The position numbers and the translations under genes were made by a program. A stretch of DNA of 7,252 bases, taken from NCBI GenBank assembly GCA_018901625.1, contig JAHIEM010000139.1, positions 1-7,252 on the forward strand. The letters run 5' to 3'. Each line of letters opens with the position of its first letter. Position 1 is the stretch's first letter. Shown piece by piece: positions 1-5,406 of the stretch. A model generated the notes under the pieces. That model had not been told where the DNA came from and made no database searches. It saw only the letters and a list, made by a program, of their open reading frames with translations. Source of the DNA: Nanobdellota archaeon (lineage in GTDB: Archaea > Nanobdellota > Nanobdellia > Pacearchaeales > GW2011-AR1).

Positions 1-53
1 AAAGCGCGCAGTTTCCATGGAATATACACATGAATTTGAGATTATTCTGAGAA

Positions 54-689
54 TTAAATATAATTTTTATTTTTTCTTCTTTTTTTAAGTATGTAAATCA
101 TCAGAATCAGAGCTGCAACTGCTAAAACAACCAACGTGATTATGTGAAGGTTTTGCTGGATTAATTGCTGATTCTGGCCGAAGATATAGCCGAAGTAGAT
201 GAGTACTGCGCTCCAGATTCCAGCTCCGAGAGATGTATAAAACGAGAATTTTGCAATGTTCATCCTCCCAAAACCTGCTGGGAGTGAGATAAGCTGGCGT
301 ATTACTGGAATCAACCTTCCTGTGAATGTTGTTATCTCGCCGTGTTTTTCAAAGAATTTCTCTGACTTTATTATGCTGTTGCAGTCTATGAAGAAAATCC
401 GCCCGTATCTGCATACTATTTTGTTCACTAAACCTCTGCCGAGGTTTAGTGCAATGTAGTAGTTGATAAATGCGCCAGCAAGACTTCCCAGAACTGCGAA
501 GATGAATACTAAAGATGCAGAGAGCTCGCCTTGGAATACTAGATAGCCTGCAGGTATAAGAACTATCTCGCTTGGGAAGGGAATAAATGAGCTCTCAATT
601 GCCATGAGCAAGAATACCCCGAAGTAACCAAGTGAGCCGATTGTGCTCACAAGGAAAGAGGCTATGTTTGAGAGAATTTCTGAGAGCAT
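54..689 (-). CDS. DedA-family (VTT/SNARE-associated) integral membrane protein
   Basis: This is a 211-residue polytopic membrane protein of the DedA family. Family hallmarks are visible in order: an N-terminal hydrophobic segment, an 'ESSFIPFPSE' re-entrant-loop motif near residues 32-41 (acidic residue and PxPSE), a Gly/Ala-rich hydrophobic stretch at about 60-85, then a 'GRLIPVIRQLISLPAGFGRM' block at about 124-143 with the two conserved Arg of the second half, and a C-terminal membrane helix (about 183-200) ending in a lysine/arginine-rich tail. Length is normal for the family. Members are linked to lipid scrambling, undecaprenyl- or polyprenyl-phosphate recycling and proton-motive-force-dependent drug resistance; which applies here cannot be read from the sequence. 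The ATG follows the stop of the archaeosortase gene after a single base, so the two are very probably co-transcribed. A lipid-carrier flippase role next to surface-protein processing is an inference. Confidence 0.93.
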   Translation of the reverse strand: MLSEILSNIASFLVSTIGSLGYFGVFLLMAIESSFIPFPSEIVLIPAGYLVFQGELSASLVFIFAVLGSLAGAFINYYIALNLGRGLVNKIVCRYGRIFFIDCNSIIKSEKFFEKHGEITTFTGRLIPVIRQLISLPAGFGRMNIAKFSFYTSLGAGIWSAVLIYFGYIFGQNQQLIQQNLHIITLVVLAVAALILMIYILKKRRKNKNYI

Positions 690-690
690 T

Positions 691-1224
691 TTACTTCTTG
701 TGTTTTTTTATCTGATTGTAGAAAAATTTAATATCACTAACAAAAGGGGTCTTTTTTATTTTGAATGTTTTTATTGTTATGAACCATGCTAAGAATACTA
801 ACACTCCCGAGAGGACATACCAAAATATCTTGTGAGTTAGGTCAAAATATCTGAACTCGTTTATGAGGAGTATTGTAAAGATAGAGATTCTGGCAATATT
901 CATAGTCAGGAAGAGGGCAAATGAAAATGCAATTGAGGCAAGTCTCTTCTTTATGCTCATTGGAATAGCCAGATTAAGCAACAACAGGAGGTAGTAAGCT
1001 GAGCCAGCCACACACGCATCAACAATTTCTATAACAGTGTGGTTGATTGTTATCTGACTCCCATTTAGGACAGGGGAGTAGAATATGTTAAGCAAAAAGT
1101 TTACAGGGTAGACTGTCAGGGGCGTAAGAATTAGGTAGAATATGAAGAGGTTTGGGAGAGCAATTAGGACTAAAATTAGGTATCTTAAGAAGATAAAAAA
1201 TATTCTCTTGCTCTCTTTGTTCAT
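691..1224 (-). CDS. Archaeosortase/exosortase-family transpeptidase
   Basis: This 177-residue, highly hydrophobic protein has several predicted membrane helices and the exosortase/archaeosortase catalytic signature. It has a single cysteine, C71, in 'VDACVAG' followed by a Leu-rich helix; an arginine, R112, in 'MNIARIS'; and a histidine, H131, in 'FDLTHKIFWY'. This Cys-Arg-His arrangement and spacing are what the family uses to cleave C-terminally anchored surface proteins and transfer them, in haloarchaea to a lipid. It is shorter than haloarchaeal ArtA, as expected for the compact DPANN forms (pacearchaeosortase-like). The gene sits 42 bp downstream of the S-layer-like gene, its likely substrate. 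It has its own TTTAAA box about 25 nt upstream of the ATG, so it may be transcribed separately or with the substrate. The family call is strong; the substrate and the lipid are inferred. Confidence 0.88.
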   Translation of the reverse strand: MNKESKRIFFIFLRYLILVLIALPNLFIFYLILTPLTVYPVNFLLNIFYSPVLNGSQITINHTVIEIVDACVAGSAYYLLLLLNLAIPMSIKKRLASIAFSFALFLTMNIARISIFTILLINEFRYFDLTHKIFWYVLSGVLVFLAWFITIKTFKIKKTPFVSDIKFFYNQIKKHKK

Positions 1225-1245
1225 GAGTAATAAAGAGAATTATGG

Positions 1246-1251
1246 TTTAAA
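1246..1251 (-). promoter_or_regulatory. TATA box for the archaeosortase gene
   Basis: TTTAAA is centred about 25 nt upstream of the ATG at 1224, in the 42-bp gap after the S-layer-like gene. This spacing predicts transcription starting at or very near the start codon (leaderless). Confidence 0.55.
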
Positions 1252-1266
1252 TAACTTTATAGAGAA

Positions 1267-2904
1267 TTACTTTCTTGCAATTCTTATTGCTACAACAACT
1301 ATCAGCGCAATAAGAACTACATTGATTAGAACAATTATCCAGATAAACCAATTGTCTTTAATATTGCTAAAGAAGGACAAGTCTAATATGCTCTTCTTTG
1401 CCTGGATTGTGAAAGGCGCAATTCTGAATGATTTTGTTTTTCCGCCATAAATCGCGTTTATGTTAAATGTTTGCTCGCCTGAAGCGCCGCTATTTAGTCT
1501 CAAGTAAATTAAGACATCCTGTGACTGGCCTGCATTAAGTGTGATTGATTGCGGGTCAACTTTTTCCAGAGTTGAAAATCCTTCAATGCCTGAAGGAATT
1601 ATTAAGAAAGTTGTTGCTGTATTGCCAATGTTTTTTATGTTTGCTCTGATTAGCATTTCTTCTCCTGCTTTTGCTTCAGATTCCAGAGAAGCAATAATCT
1701 GGACTGTTTCTGCAGGTGCTGAAGATACGCAATTTCCATTGACTATCAGAGAGAGATATTTAGCTTCTGATTGTTCATCATATGCGTCGTCATCGCTTGA
1801 AGAATAGTCATCATTAAAGTCGTAGAGAGATCTTAGCTCTATAGTGTATGATTTCTCTGTGATGTTTGCAGGAACATTAAATGTAAACTCTATTGTCTTG
1901 GCAGAGTCATCCTGAGTTAAATCACTTATTACTTTGTAATCATTTAACATTAAATCTCTGCTGAACACCTTTATCTTTATTTCTTCCTGGTCTCTGTCTC
2001 CAACATTTGCAACCTTTGCTCTTAGAGTAATTTCTTCTCCGCACTGGGCAGGTGAAGGGGCAATTGAGACATCAGTAAAACTAATTTGCTTTTCATCATC
2101 ATCTTGCCTGGAGATTGTTATGCTCTTGTAGAAAGAAGAGTCGTATTTGCTTGTGCAAACCTGGTCTTTCTTGCCATCCTGGTATGCTTTAACAGCCAGG
2201 TAGTATGAAGAGCTGTCTACTCCTAAGTCTGATGGAACTGTGAATGTGAATGTTGTTTCTTTGGTGTCATCTCCTTTTATTCTTCCTAAATCAACAGAGT
2301 CTAGGTCAAGCTGCTCTTTTCCCTTTGAGTCATACAATCCTAACTCAACAACAGTGTCAATTCTTGCGCCATCACTTGGATTGTTATTCTCAATTCTTAC
2401 CTTTACTTCAATCTCTTCCAGAGGGAACCATTCCTCATCATCCCCGTCAAGGTTATTAACAGTAAATTTTGTTATTGAGAGGTTTGTTCCTTTTTCCCCA
2501 TAATCACAATAAGACCTAATCAGGTTAAGTGTGATTGACTGGCTGTCAGAAGAGTTTGCTGAGTTTTTAACAATCAGTGCGCCAGAATATGTCTTGCCAA
2601 TCAGCATCTTAGAGTAATCAGCTGTGGTGCTTATAGTAAATGTCTGGGTAGAATTTAGATTTGGAAAAGAGCTAGGATTTGCAGTAAATTGGATTAGTCC
2701 GTTTTGTTCATCCCTTATCTGAGGAAATTCAAAAGAGACATCAACTGAATTTGAAGTATTTGCTGGAGTTATAGTGAATGTTTCTGAAGTCTTAGCCTGT
2801 GAAAGAGCAGTGCTTGTTAAATCTACTGAGAAACTAGAAGCTAAAACTAGAGTTAATTCTAGAATTACTGTTAATAAGAACAAACTAAAGATTTTCTTAT
2901 TCAT
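1267..2904 (-). CDS. Secreted, tail-anchored S-layer-like / CARDB-type surface protein
   Basis: This is a 545-residue secreted protein. Residues 1-23 form a signal peptide (MNKK, hydrophobic core, LASS cleavage region). Next come about four beta-rich Ig/CARDB-like segments: about 25-130, 140-265, 275-390 and 400-500. The second and third share the 'VRIENNNP...' / 'AKVANVGDRDQEE...' pattern typical of CARDB/APHP repeats. There are Asp-rich loops (about 266-272, 365-375), only four cysteines (C133, C250, C288, C392) and several N-x-S/T sequons. The C-terminus has a short linker, a transmembrane helix (about 518-540) and a basic tail RIARK. Signal peptide plus extracellular domains plus helix plus basic tail is the layout of an archaeosortase substrate, and the sortase gene follows immediately. 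No PGF, PEF or similar sorting motif is obvious before the helix. Function beyond cell-surface or S-layer structure is not recognisable. Confidence 0.82.
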   Translation of the reverse strand: MNKKIFSLFLLTVILELTLVLASSFSVDLTSTALSQAKTSETFTITPANTSNSVDVSFEFPQIRDEQNGLIQFTANPSSFPNLNSTQTFTISTTADYSKMLIGKTYSGALIVKNSANSSDSQSITLNLIRSYCDYGEKGTNLSITKFTVNNLDGDDEEWFPLEEIEVKVRIENNNPSDGARIDTVVELGLYDSKGKEQLDLDSVDLGRIKGDDTKETTFTFTVPSDLGVDSSSYYLAVKAYQDGKKDQVCTSKYDSSFYKSITISRQDDDEKQISFTDVSIAPSPAQCGEEITLRAKVANVGDRDQEEIKIKVFSRDLMLNDYKVISDLTQDDSAKTIEFTFNVPANITEKSYTIELRSLYDFNDDYSSSDDDAYDEQSEAKYLSLIVNGNCVSSAPAETVQIIASLESEAKAGEEMLIRANIKNIGNTATTFLIIPSGIEGFSTLEKVDPQSITLNAGQSQDVLIYLRLNSGASGEQTFNINAIYGGKTKSFRIAPFTIQAKKSILDLSFFSNIKDNWFIWIIVLINVVLIALIVVVAIRIARK

Positions 2905-2933
2905 TTTTTGTTGTAACTCTGCAGTAATGAGGG

Positions 2934-2941
2934 TTTATAAA
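2934..2941 (-). promoter_or_regulatory. TATA box for the S-layer-like gene
   Basis: TTTATAAA is centred about 33 nt upstream of the ATG at 2904, predicting a very short (about 5-10 nt) leader. It lies just past the end of the Dph2-like gene, so the surface module has its own promoter. Confidence 0.55.
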
Positions 2942-2970
2942 GTTTATTGTTGTAGAGAATATATTATCTG

Positions 2971-3594
2971 CTAGATATTTTTTGATTTAATTCTTGAGTA
3001 ATTAATTATTTTGTTGGAATCTAGTGAGAGGCCGCGGCAGGCAGTATTTATCCAGATTTCTATATCTGGAAAATTCTCCAGTTCTGAAACAGAAATATTG
3101 TCTGAGGTAAACAAATATGCTTTCTTGCCTTTTAGTTCGAGCTGTTTTTTTAATTTTAGAGCAATATTTGAGTTATTCTGACCAGGTTTTGAAGAAACAA
3201 GTATCCCTATGTTGTCTGATGCGAGGAATTTGAGATACTTTCCTTTCTCTCTTTTGTTTATTTCATTTATTTCTCTTTCAGTTATCCTGCTGATAGAGTG
3301 ATTGTCAAATATAAAAACTGGCTTGTTTGAGGATAGTGCGAGGTTTAGAGCGTGAAATCTTGCCTCCCCTATCAGGAGAATTGCACTGGCGCTTGTCTTA
3401 ATGTCTGAGCACCCTAAAACTTGTGAAAAGCCTAGAACTTTGCTTTTTATCTCTTTTCTGACTTGTTCTGCCAGATTTTTGTACTGAATAGAGTATGCTA
3501 TATATATAGTACGAGGCAGCTGGGACTCTAGTTCAGCTAGTTTCTCCTTGTTGAGGTTTAGTTTCCTTAATGCTTCTATGAACAGGGTTTTCAT
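2971..3594 (-). CDS. Short Dph2-like protein (diphthamide synthesis family)
   Basis: The 207-residue product matches the second and third domains of archaeal Dph2, the noncanonical radical-SAM enzyme that starts diphthamide synthesis on EF-2. Visible family motifs are 'VLGC' around C62, the 'GEARFHALNLAL' and 'KPVFIFD' strands at about 77-97, 'ILVSSKPGQ' at 131-139, and 'WINTACRGLS' at 181-190 with C186. C62 and C186 correspond to two of the three cysteines that hold the 4Fe-4S cluster in archaeal Dph2. The first domain with the third cysteine is absent: full enzymes are roughly 320-340 residues, and the frame upstream of this ATG meets a stop with no other Met. A TATA box about 25 nt upstream supports this start, so the shortness looks genuine. 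It may work with a separately encoded first domain, or have another role. Confidence 0.8.
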   Translation of the reverse strand: MKTLFIEALRKLNLNKEKLAELESQLPRTIYIAYSIQYKNLAEQVRKEIKSKVLGFSQVLGCSDIKTSASAILLIGEARFHALNLALSSNKPVFIFDNHSISRITEREINEINKREKGKYLKFLASDNIGILVSSKPGQNNSNIALKLKKQLELKGKKAYLFTSDNISVSELENFPDIEIWINTACRGLSLDSNKIINYSRIKSKNI

Positions 3595-3615
3595 GATAAT
3601 CCCTAGAAATATGGG

Positions 3616-3623
3616 TTTATTAA
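3616..3623 (-). promoter_or_regulatory. TATA box for the Dph2-like gene
   Basis: TTAATAAA is centred about 25 nt before the ATG at 3594, the leaderless spacing. A second TATA-like element, TATAAA at about 3701-3706, lies further upstream in the same 124-bp gap, which otherwise shows no gene. Confidence 0.45.
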
Positions 3624-3718
3624 GCTAATTGCTTGAAAGTTAACTGTAATCTTGAGCTTATTAGAACCAAAGAGGTGAGGTTTAGTAGGTTTTCTTAGAT
3701 TTTATAGCATGATAAAAA

Positions 3719-4105
3719 CTAATAAGTATCCAACTTGTCTGCTGCAGGAGCTTTAAGTGCAGGAGCCTTGTAGATTTCTGCAAAACTAGGAGTTACTATC
3801 AGGGTGTTTTCCCCAAATCCTGCAATTGTTCCTTCCAGAGCCTCAACTGTTTTCTTGATCTTAGAAATTGCCCGTTTAAGTTCTACAACATCCTTTGCTC
3901 TTAGGGATTTCATGTCTATTACTGCAATTGTATATCCCTCTCTCAGGGAGTTTAGAATCTCGTTTACATCATCAAATTGCTTTAAAACAAAAGGGCGAAC
4001 GAGAATTTTGCTCTTCTTTGGCTCTGTGCTGTTTAAATCAATTTCAAGATACTCTGCTTCCTGCGGAGAACTGCCAAACAACTCTTTTAATTTTTTCAGT
4101 ACCAT
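3719..4105 (-). CDS. sepF: Archaeal SepF cell-division protein
   Basis: This 128-residue protein is a typical archaeal SepF, the membrane anchor of FtsZ. Residues 1-10 (MVLKKLKELF) form the amphipathic N-terminal membrane-binding helix. A short acidic linker follows, then the compact SepF (DUF552) core from about 33 to 110: 'ILVRPFVLKQFDDVNEI', 'YTIAVIDMKSL', a helical 'KDVVELKRAISKI' and the 'LEGTIAGFGENTLIVTPS' hairpin. The tail is Ala/Pro/Lys-rich. Length and domain order match the family. It is probably cytoplasmic, bound to the membrane at the division ring. It has its own leaderless promoter and is separated from prefoldin beta by 70 bp, so it looks like an independent unit. No ftsZ is visible in this window. 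Confidence 0.93.
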   Translation of the reverse strand: MVLKKLKELFGSSPQEAEYLEIDLNSTEPKKSKILVRPFVLKQFDDVNEILNSLREGYTIAVIDMKSLRAKDVVELKRAISKIKKTVEALEGTIAGFGENTLIVTPSFAEIYKAPALKAPAADKLDTY

Positions 4106-4126
4106 AGCAGTTTTAAAAGTAAGGAG

Positions 4127-4134
4127 TTTATAAA
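4127..4134 (-). promoter_or_regulatory. TATA box for sepF
   Basis: TTTATAAA is centred about 25 nt upstream of the sepF ATG (4105), with an A-rich upstream flank as in a BRE. The spacing predicts a leaderless transcript. Confidence 0.6.
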
Positions 4135-4169
4135 TATTTCTATGCTCTTTTTACTAATTATTTAATAGC

Positions 4170-4184
4170 AAAAAGCTAAGCTTT
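4170..4184 (-). terminator. Possible terminator at the end of the eL43-prefoldin operon
   Basis: On the minus strand AAAGC-TTA-GCTTTTT forms a five-base-pair hairpin running into a T-run, overlapping the prefoldin stop codon. The stem is short; archaeal termination mainly needs the U-tract, so the call is tentative. Confidence 0.4.
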
Positions 4185-4508
4185 CATTGACTTGACAACT
4201 TCTTCTCTGAGTTTTTCTGTTTTTTCCCTTAGAGAAGAGCTTTGTTTCTCGATAGAATTAAGTCTTAGCGAGAGAATATCTTTTTTTTCTTTAAGTTCTT
4301 TTGAGATGTCTGCTTTTCCAATTTTTATCATTATGTTCCCGACAATTTTGTAAACATCTTCACTTGTCTTTTCTATTTCCGACAGTGCTGAATCTGTCTC
4401 GTGAATCTCCTGTTGGAAAGCCTGCTCCTGAAGTGTTATCTGCTGCAGGTTTTGCTCGAGAATCTGAAGCTCTTGTATCTTTTCCTGAGTCTCTTTATCT
4501 AAGTTCAT
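4176..4508 (-). CDS. pfdB: Prefoldin subunit beta
   Basis: This 110-residue protein is almost entirely alpha-helical. Two long Gln/Glu/Lys-rich heptad helices (about 3-45 and 70-108) flank a short beta-hairpin region, 'SEDVYKIVGNIMIKIGKADI' (about 49-68), the beta-class prefoldin signature. Archaeal prefoldin is an alpha2-beta4 cytosolic holdase that captures nascent chains in the cavity formed by its coiled-coil arms and hands them to the thermosome. Length is normal for the beta subunit. The gene starts two bases after the rpoP stop, so the two are translated from one message. The eL43-rpoP-pfdB order is common in archaea; the Pcc1 (KEOPS) gene often found in this cluster is not present here. 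Confidence 0.95.
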   Translation of the reverse strand: MNLDKETQEKIQELQILEQNLQQITLQEQAFQQEIHETDSALSEIEKTSEDVYKIVGNIMIKIGKADISKELKEKKDILSLRLNSIEKQSSSLREKTEKLREEVVKSMKA

Positions 4509-4510
4509 AT

Positions 4511-4648
4511 TTATACTGCCTTGATTTTGGCTATGTGCTTTCGCGGTTTAAAGAATATTTTGGTTCCGCAGTGCGGGCATACAAATCTCTTTTCAAGAGA
4601 TTTGTGAGAAATCTGCTTTCCACATCCGAAACATTTGTAATTAGCCAT
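4511..4648 (-). CDS. rpoP: DNA-directed RNA polymerase subunit P (Rpo12)
   Basis: This short gene encodes 45 residues beginning MANYKCFGCGKQI and ending KIKAV. It is the small zinc-ribbon subunit P (Rpo12, Rpb12 counterpart) of archaeal RNA polymerase, which helps hold the Rpo3/Rpo10/Rpo11 assembly platform. The four zinc ligands are C6, C9, C24 and C27 in two CxxC knuckles, 'CFGC' and 'CPHC', followed by the family's basic 'KIFFKPR' segment. The start is fixed by the only in-frame ATG after an upstream in-frame stop, and by a perfect AGGAGG ribosome-binding sequence at 4659-4664, ten bases upstream. It lies between the RMF-like gene (105-bp gap) and pfdB (2-bp gap). Confidence 0.95.
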   Translation of the reverse strand: MANYKCFGCGKQISHKSLEKRFVCPHCGTKIFFKPRKHIAKIKAV

Positions 4649-4658
4649 GCATAACAAA

Positions 4659-4664
4659 CCTCCT
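4659..4664 (-). promoter_or_regulatory. Strong Shine-Dalgarno site of rpoP
   Basis: A perfect AGGAGG lies 10 nt upstream of the rpoP ATG. It decides the start of this very small gene. It stands out because most other starts in the window have no such site and appear leaderless or coupled. Confidence 0.7.
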
Positions 4665-4742
4665 GGTTTTTCTTTGGAAACTTTTCCTCTGAATTAGATT
4701 CATGAGTGATTTCATTTTGTTTATTAGTTTTGTTGTTATTTA

Positions 4743-4756
4743 AATTTATTTGTTTA
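4743..4756. repeat. 14-bp direct repeat, copy A (end of RMF-like gene)
   Basis: AATTTATTTGTTTA on the plus strand, identical to the copy at 5046-5059. This copy covers the stop codon of the RMF-like gene. The two copies bracket that gene exactly. Confidence 0.6.
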
Positions 4757-5041
4757 AGCTGATGGGTCTTGAATAGGCCCTCCTATTCCTGGGACAATTG
4801 GTTCTGATTCATCTACTGGAATAAGCCTTAATGTGACTCTTCCATCTTTTTCTCTTGTTAAATGTTTTTTTACAGGTATGTTCGCGGGATTATCCCATTC
4901 CAAGCAGGTTCTGCCAAGCCCCCATCCTTCCCTCCATCTAATATGTTGATCGTGTTGATTATCTTTGTCATAAGGGCATTCTCTAAAATGCCTGCCATCC
5001 ATTCCTGATGTAATGCCGTGAAGATAGGGATCGTTGTCCAT
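4754..5041 (-). CDS. RMF-like small protein inside the eL43-rpoP operon
   Basis: The 95-residue product is soluble, with no signal peptide or membrane segment. Residues 9-24 follow the pattern G-x3-G-x2-GR-x4-CPY, which aligns without gaps to the core of bacterial ribosome modulation factor (E. coli GYQAGIAGRSKEMCPY). The match continues with 'NQ' at 28-29 and, after a one-residue shift, 'WRE' plus GW at 36-40. RMF binds 16S rRNA near the anti-Shine-Dalgarno site and drives ribosome hibernation; the wider PF04957-type family also contains phage and plasmid members. Residues 45-95 are an extra C-terminal part unlike RMF, with a Gly/Pro-rich end. The gene starts 7 bp after the eL43 stop and is in the same operon. 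No Shine-Dalgarno is visible. The RMF relationship is my motif reading; a ribosome-linked role is inferred from motif plus location. Confidence 0.8.
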   Translation of the reverse strand: MDNDPYLHGITSGMDGRHFRECPYDKDNQHDQHIRWREGWGLGRTCLEWDNPANIPVKKHLTREKDGRVTLRLIPVDESEPIVPGIGGPIQDPSA

Positions 5042-5045
5042 TTTT

Positions 5046-5059
5046 AATTTATTTGTTTA
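5046..5059. repeat. 14-bp direct repeat, copy B (end of eL43 gene)
   Basis: AATTTATTTGTTTA on the plus strand, overlapping the last codons and stop of the eL43 gene. It is identical to the copy at 4743-4756, about 300 bp away. Confidence 0.6.
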
Positions 5060-5261
5060 GGTAGTATGCGTGAGATGCAAATTTCTTATTGCAGTTTTTG
5101 CACTGCCAGATTCCTGAAGATAATCTTTTGACAGTTTTCTTGCAGAAGGGGCATGGCTGTTTTTTTCTCTGTTTTGATTCTAAATCAGTAATCTTTCCTC
5201 TTACATAGCTTCCGTACCCTGCTCTGAATCTTCCTGCTGATTTTACTTTTTTTGTTTTCAT
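5049..5261 (-). CDS. rpl37ae: Large-subunit ribosomal protein eL43 (L37Ae)
   Basis: This 70-residue basic protein is the zinc-ribbon ribosomal protein eL43. The N-terminus 'KKVKSAGRFRAGYG' is rRNA-binding and family-typical. The zinc site is two CxxC knuckles, 'CPFC' (37-40) and 'CKNC' (54-57), separated by 'KKTVKRLSSGIWQ'. The C-terminal 'FASHAYYL' matches the conserved family end, slightly shortened. It sits in the large ribosomal subunit near the E-site/central protuberance region. As first gene of the operon eL43 - RMF-like - rpoP - pfdB it has a TTTAAA box about 27 nt upstream of its ATG, implying a leaderless transcript. Confidence 0.97.
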   Translation of the reverse strand: MKTKKVKSAGRFRAGYGSYVRGKITDLESKQRKKQPCPFCKKTVKRLSSGIWQCKNCNKKFASHAYYLNK

Positions 5262-5285
5262 CTTATTATTTGATGTTTTGAATGG

Positions 5286-5294
5286 TTTAAAAAA
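5286..5294 (-). promoter_or_regulatory. Combined tRNA terminator T-run and TATA box of the eL43 operon
   Basis: On the minus strand a run of six T (5294-5289), 12 nt past the tRNA end, can terminate tRNA transcription. It flows directly into TTTAAA (5286-5291), centred 27 nt before the eL43 ATG and correctly placed as its TATA element. The two signals share bases. Confidence 0.5.
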
Positions 5295-5340
5295 CTTAGT
5301 ATAAATGGGAATGCCCGGATTTGAACCGGGATCACTAACT

Positions 5341-5354
5341 TACTTGAGATTCTT
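5341..5354 (-). other. tRNA intron 2, canonical position 37/38
   Basis: This 14-nt intron lies in the anticodon loop. CTTG (32-35) pairs with intron CAAG to give the 4-bp central helix of a bulge-helix-bulge motif, with three-base bulges GGA and TAA. Cutting after the second base of each bulge (GG^A, TA^A), as the archaeal splicing endonuclease does, restores a seven-base anticodon loop. The inner helix is very short, so this is a relaxed motif. Confidence 0.8.
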
Positions 5355-5373
5355 CCCAAGGCTAGGATACTAA

Positions 5374-5401
5374 TTCCCCTTGATATGTTTGAAATATCAA
5401 T
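5374..5401 (-). other. tRNA intron 1, D-loop position after G19
   Basis: This 28-nt insertion interrupts the D-loop. It holds a 7-bp hairpin, TTGATAT-(TTCAAAC)-ATATCAA, then GGGG, which can pair with the preceding CCT as a weak central helix. Bulges GGA and AAT give cuts GG^A and AA^T, leaving a canonical D-loop. This matches a relaxed bulge-helix-bulge; a shift by one base cannot be excluded. Confidence 0.68.
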
Positions 5402-5406
5402 CCAGG

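Noticed and set aside
2..88. Possible 3' end of a convergent plus-strand gene at the left edge (frames ending at 50 or 88), followed by a T-rich stretch at about 60-86
   Set aside because: Too short to show coding character, and the T-rich stretch is also the antisense of the Lys/Arg-rich end of the DedA gene.
1541..2503. Several plus-strand frames opposite the S-layer-like gene
   Set aside because: Antisense shadows of a protein with clear signal peptide, repeated domains and anchor on the minus strand.
4641..4715. 24-codon basic ORF (starts MKSLMNLIQ) in the rpoP leader, overlapping the rpoP start by 8 nt
   Set aside because: Its Arg codons are simply the AGGAGG ribosome-binding site; no promoter or start signal of its own. 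Translational coupling is possible but unsupported.
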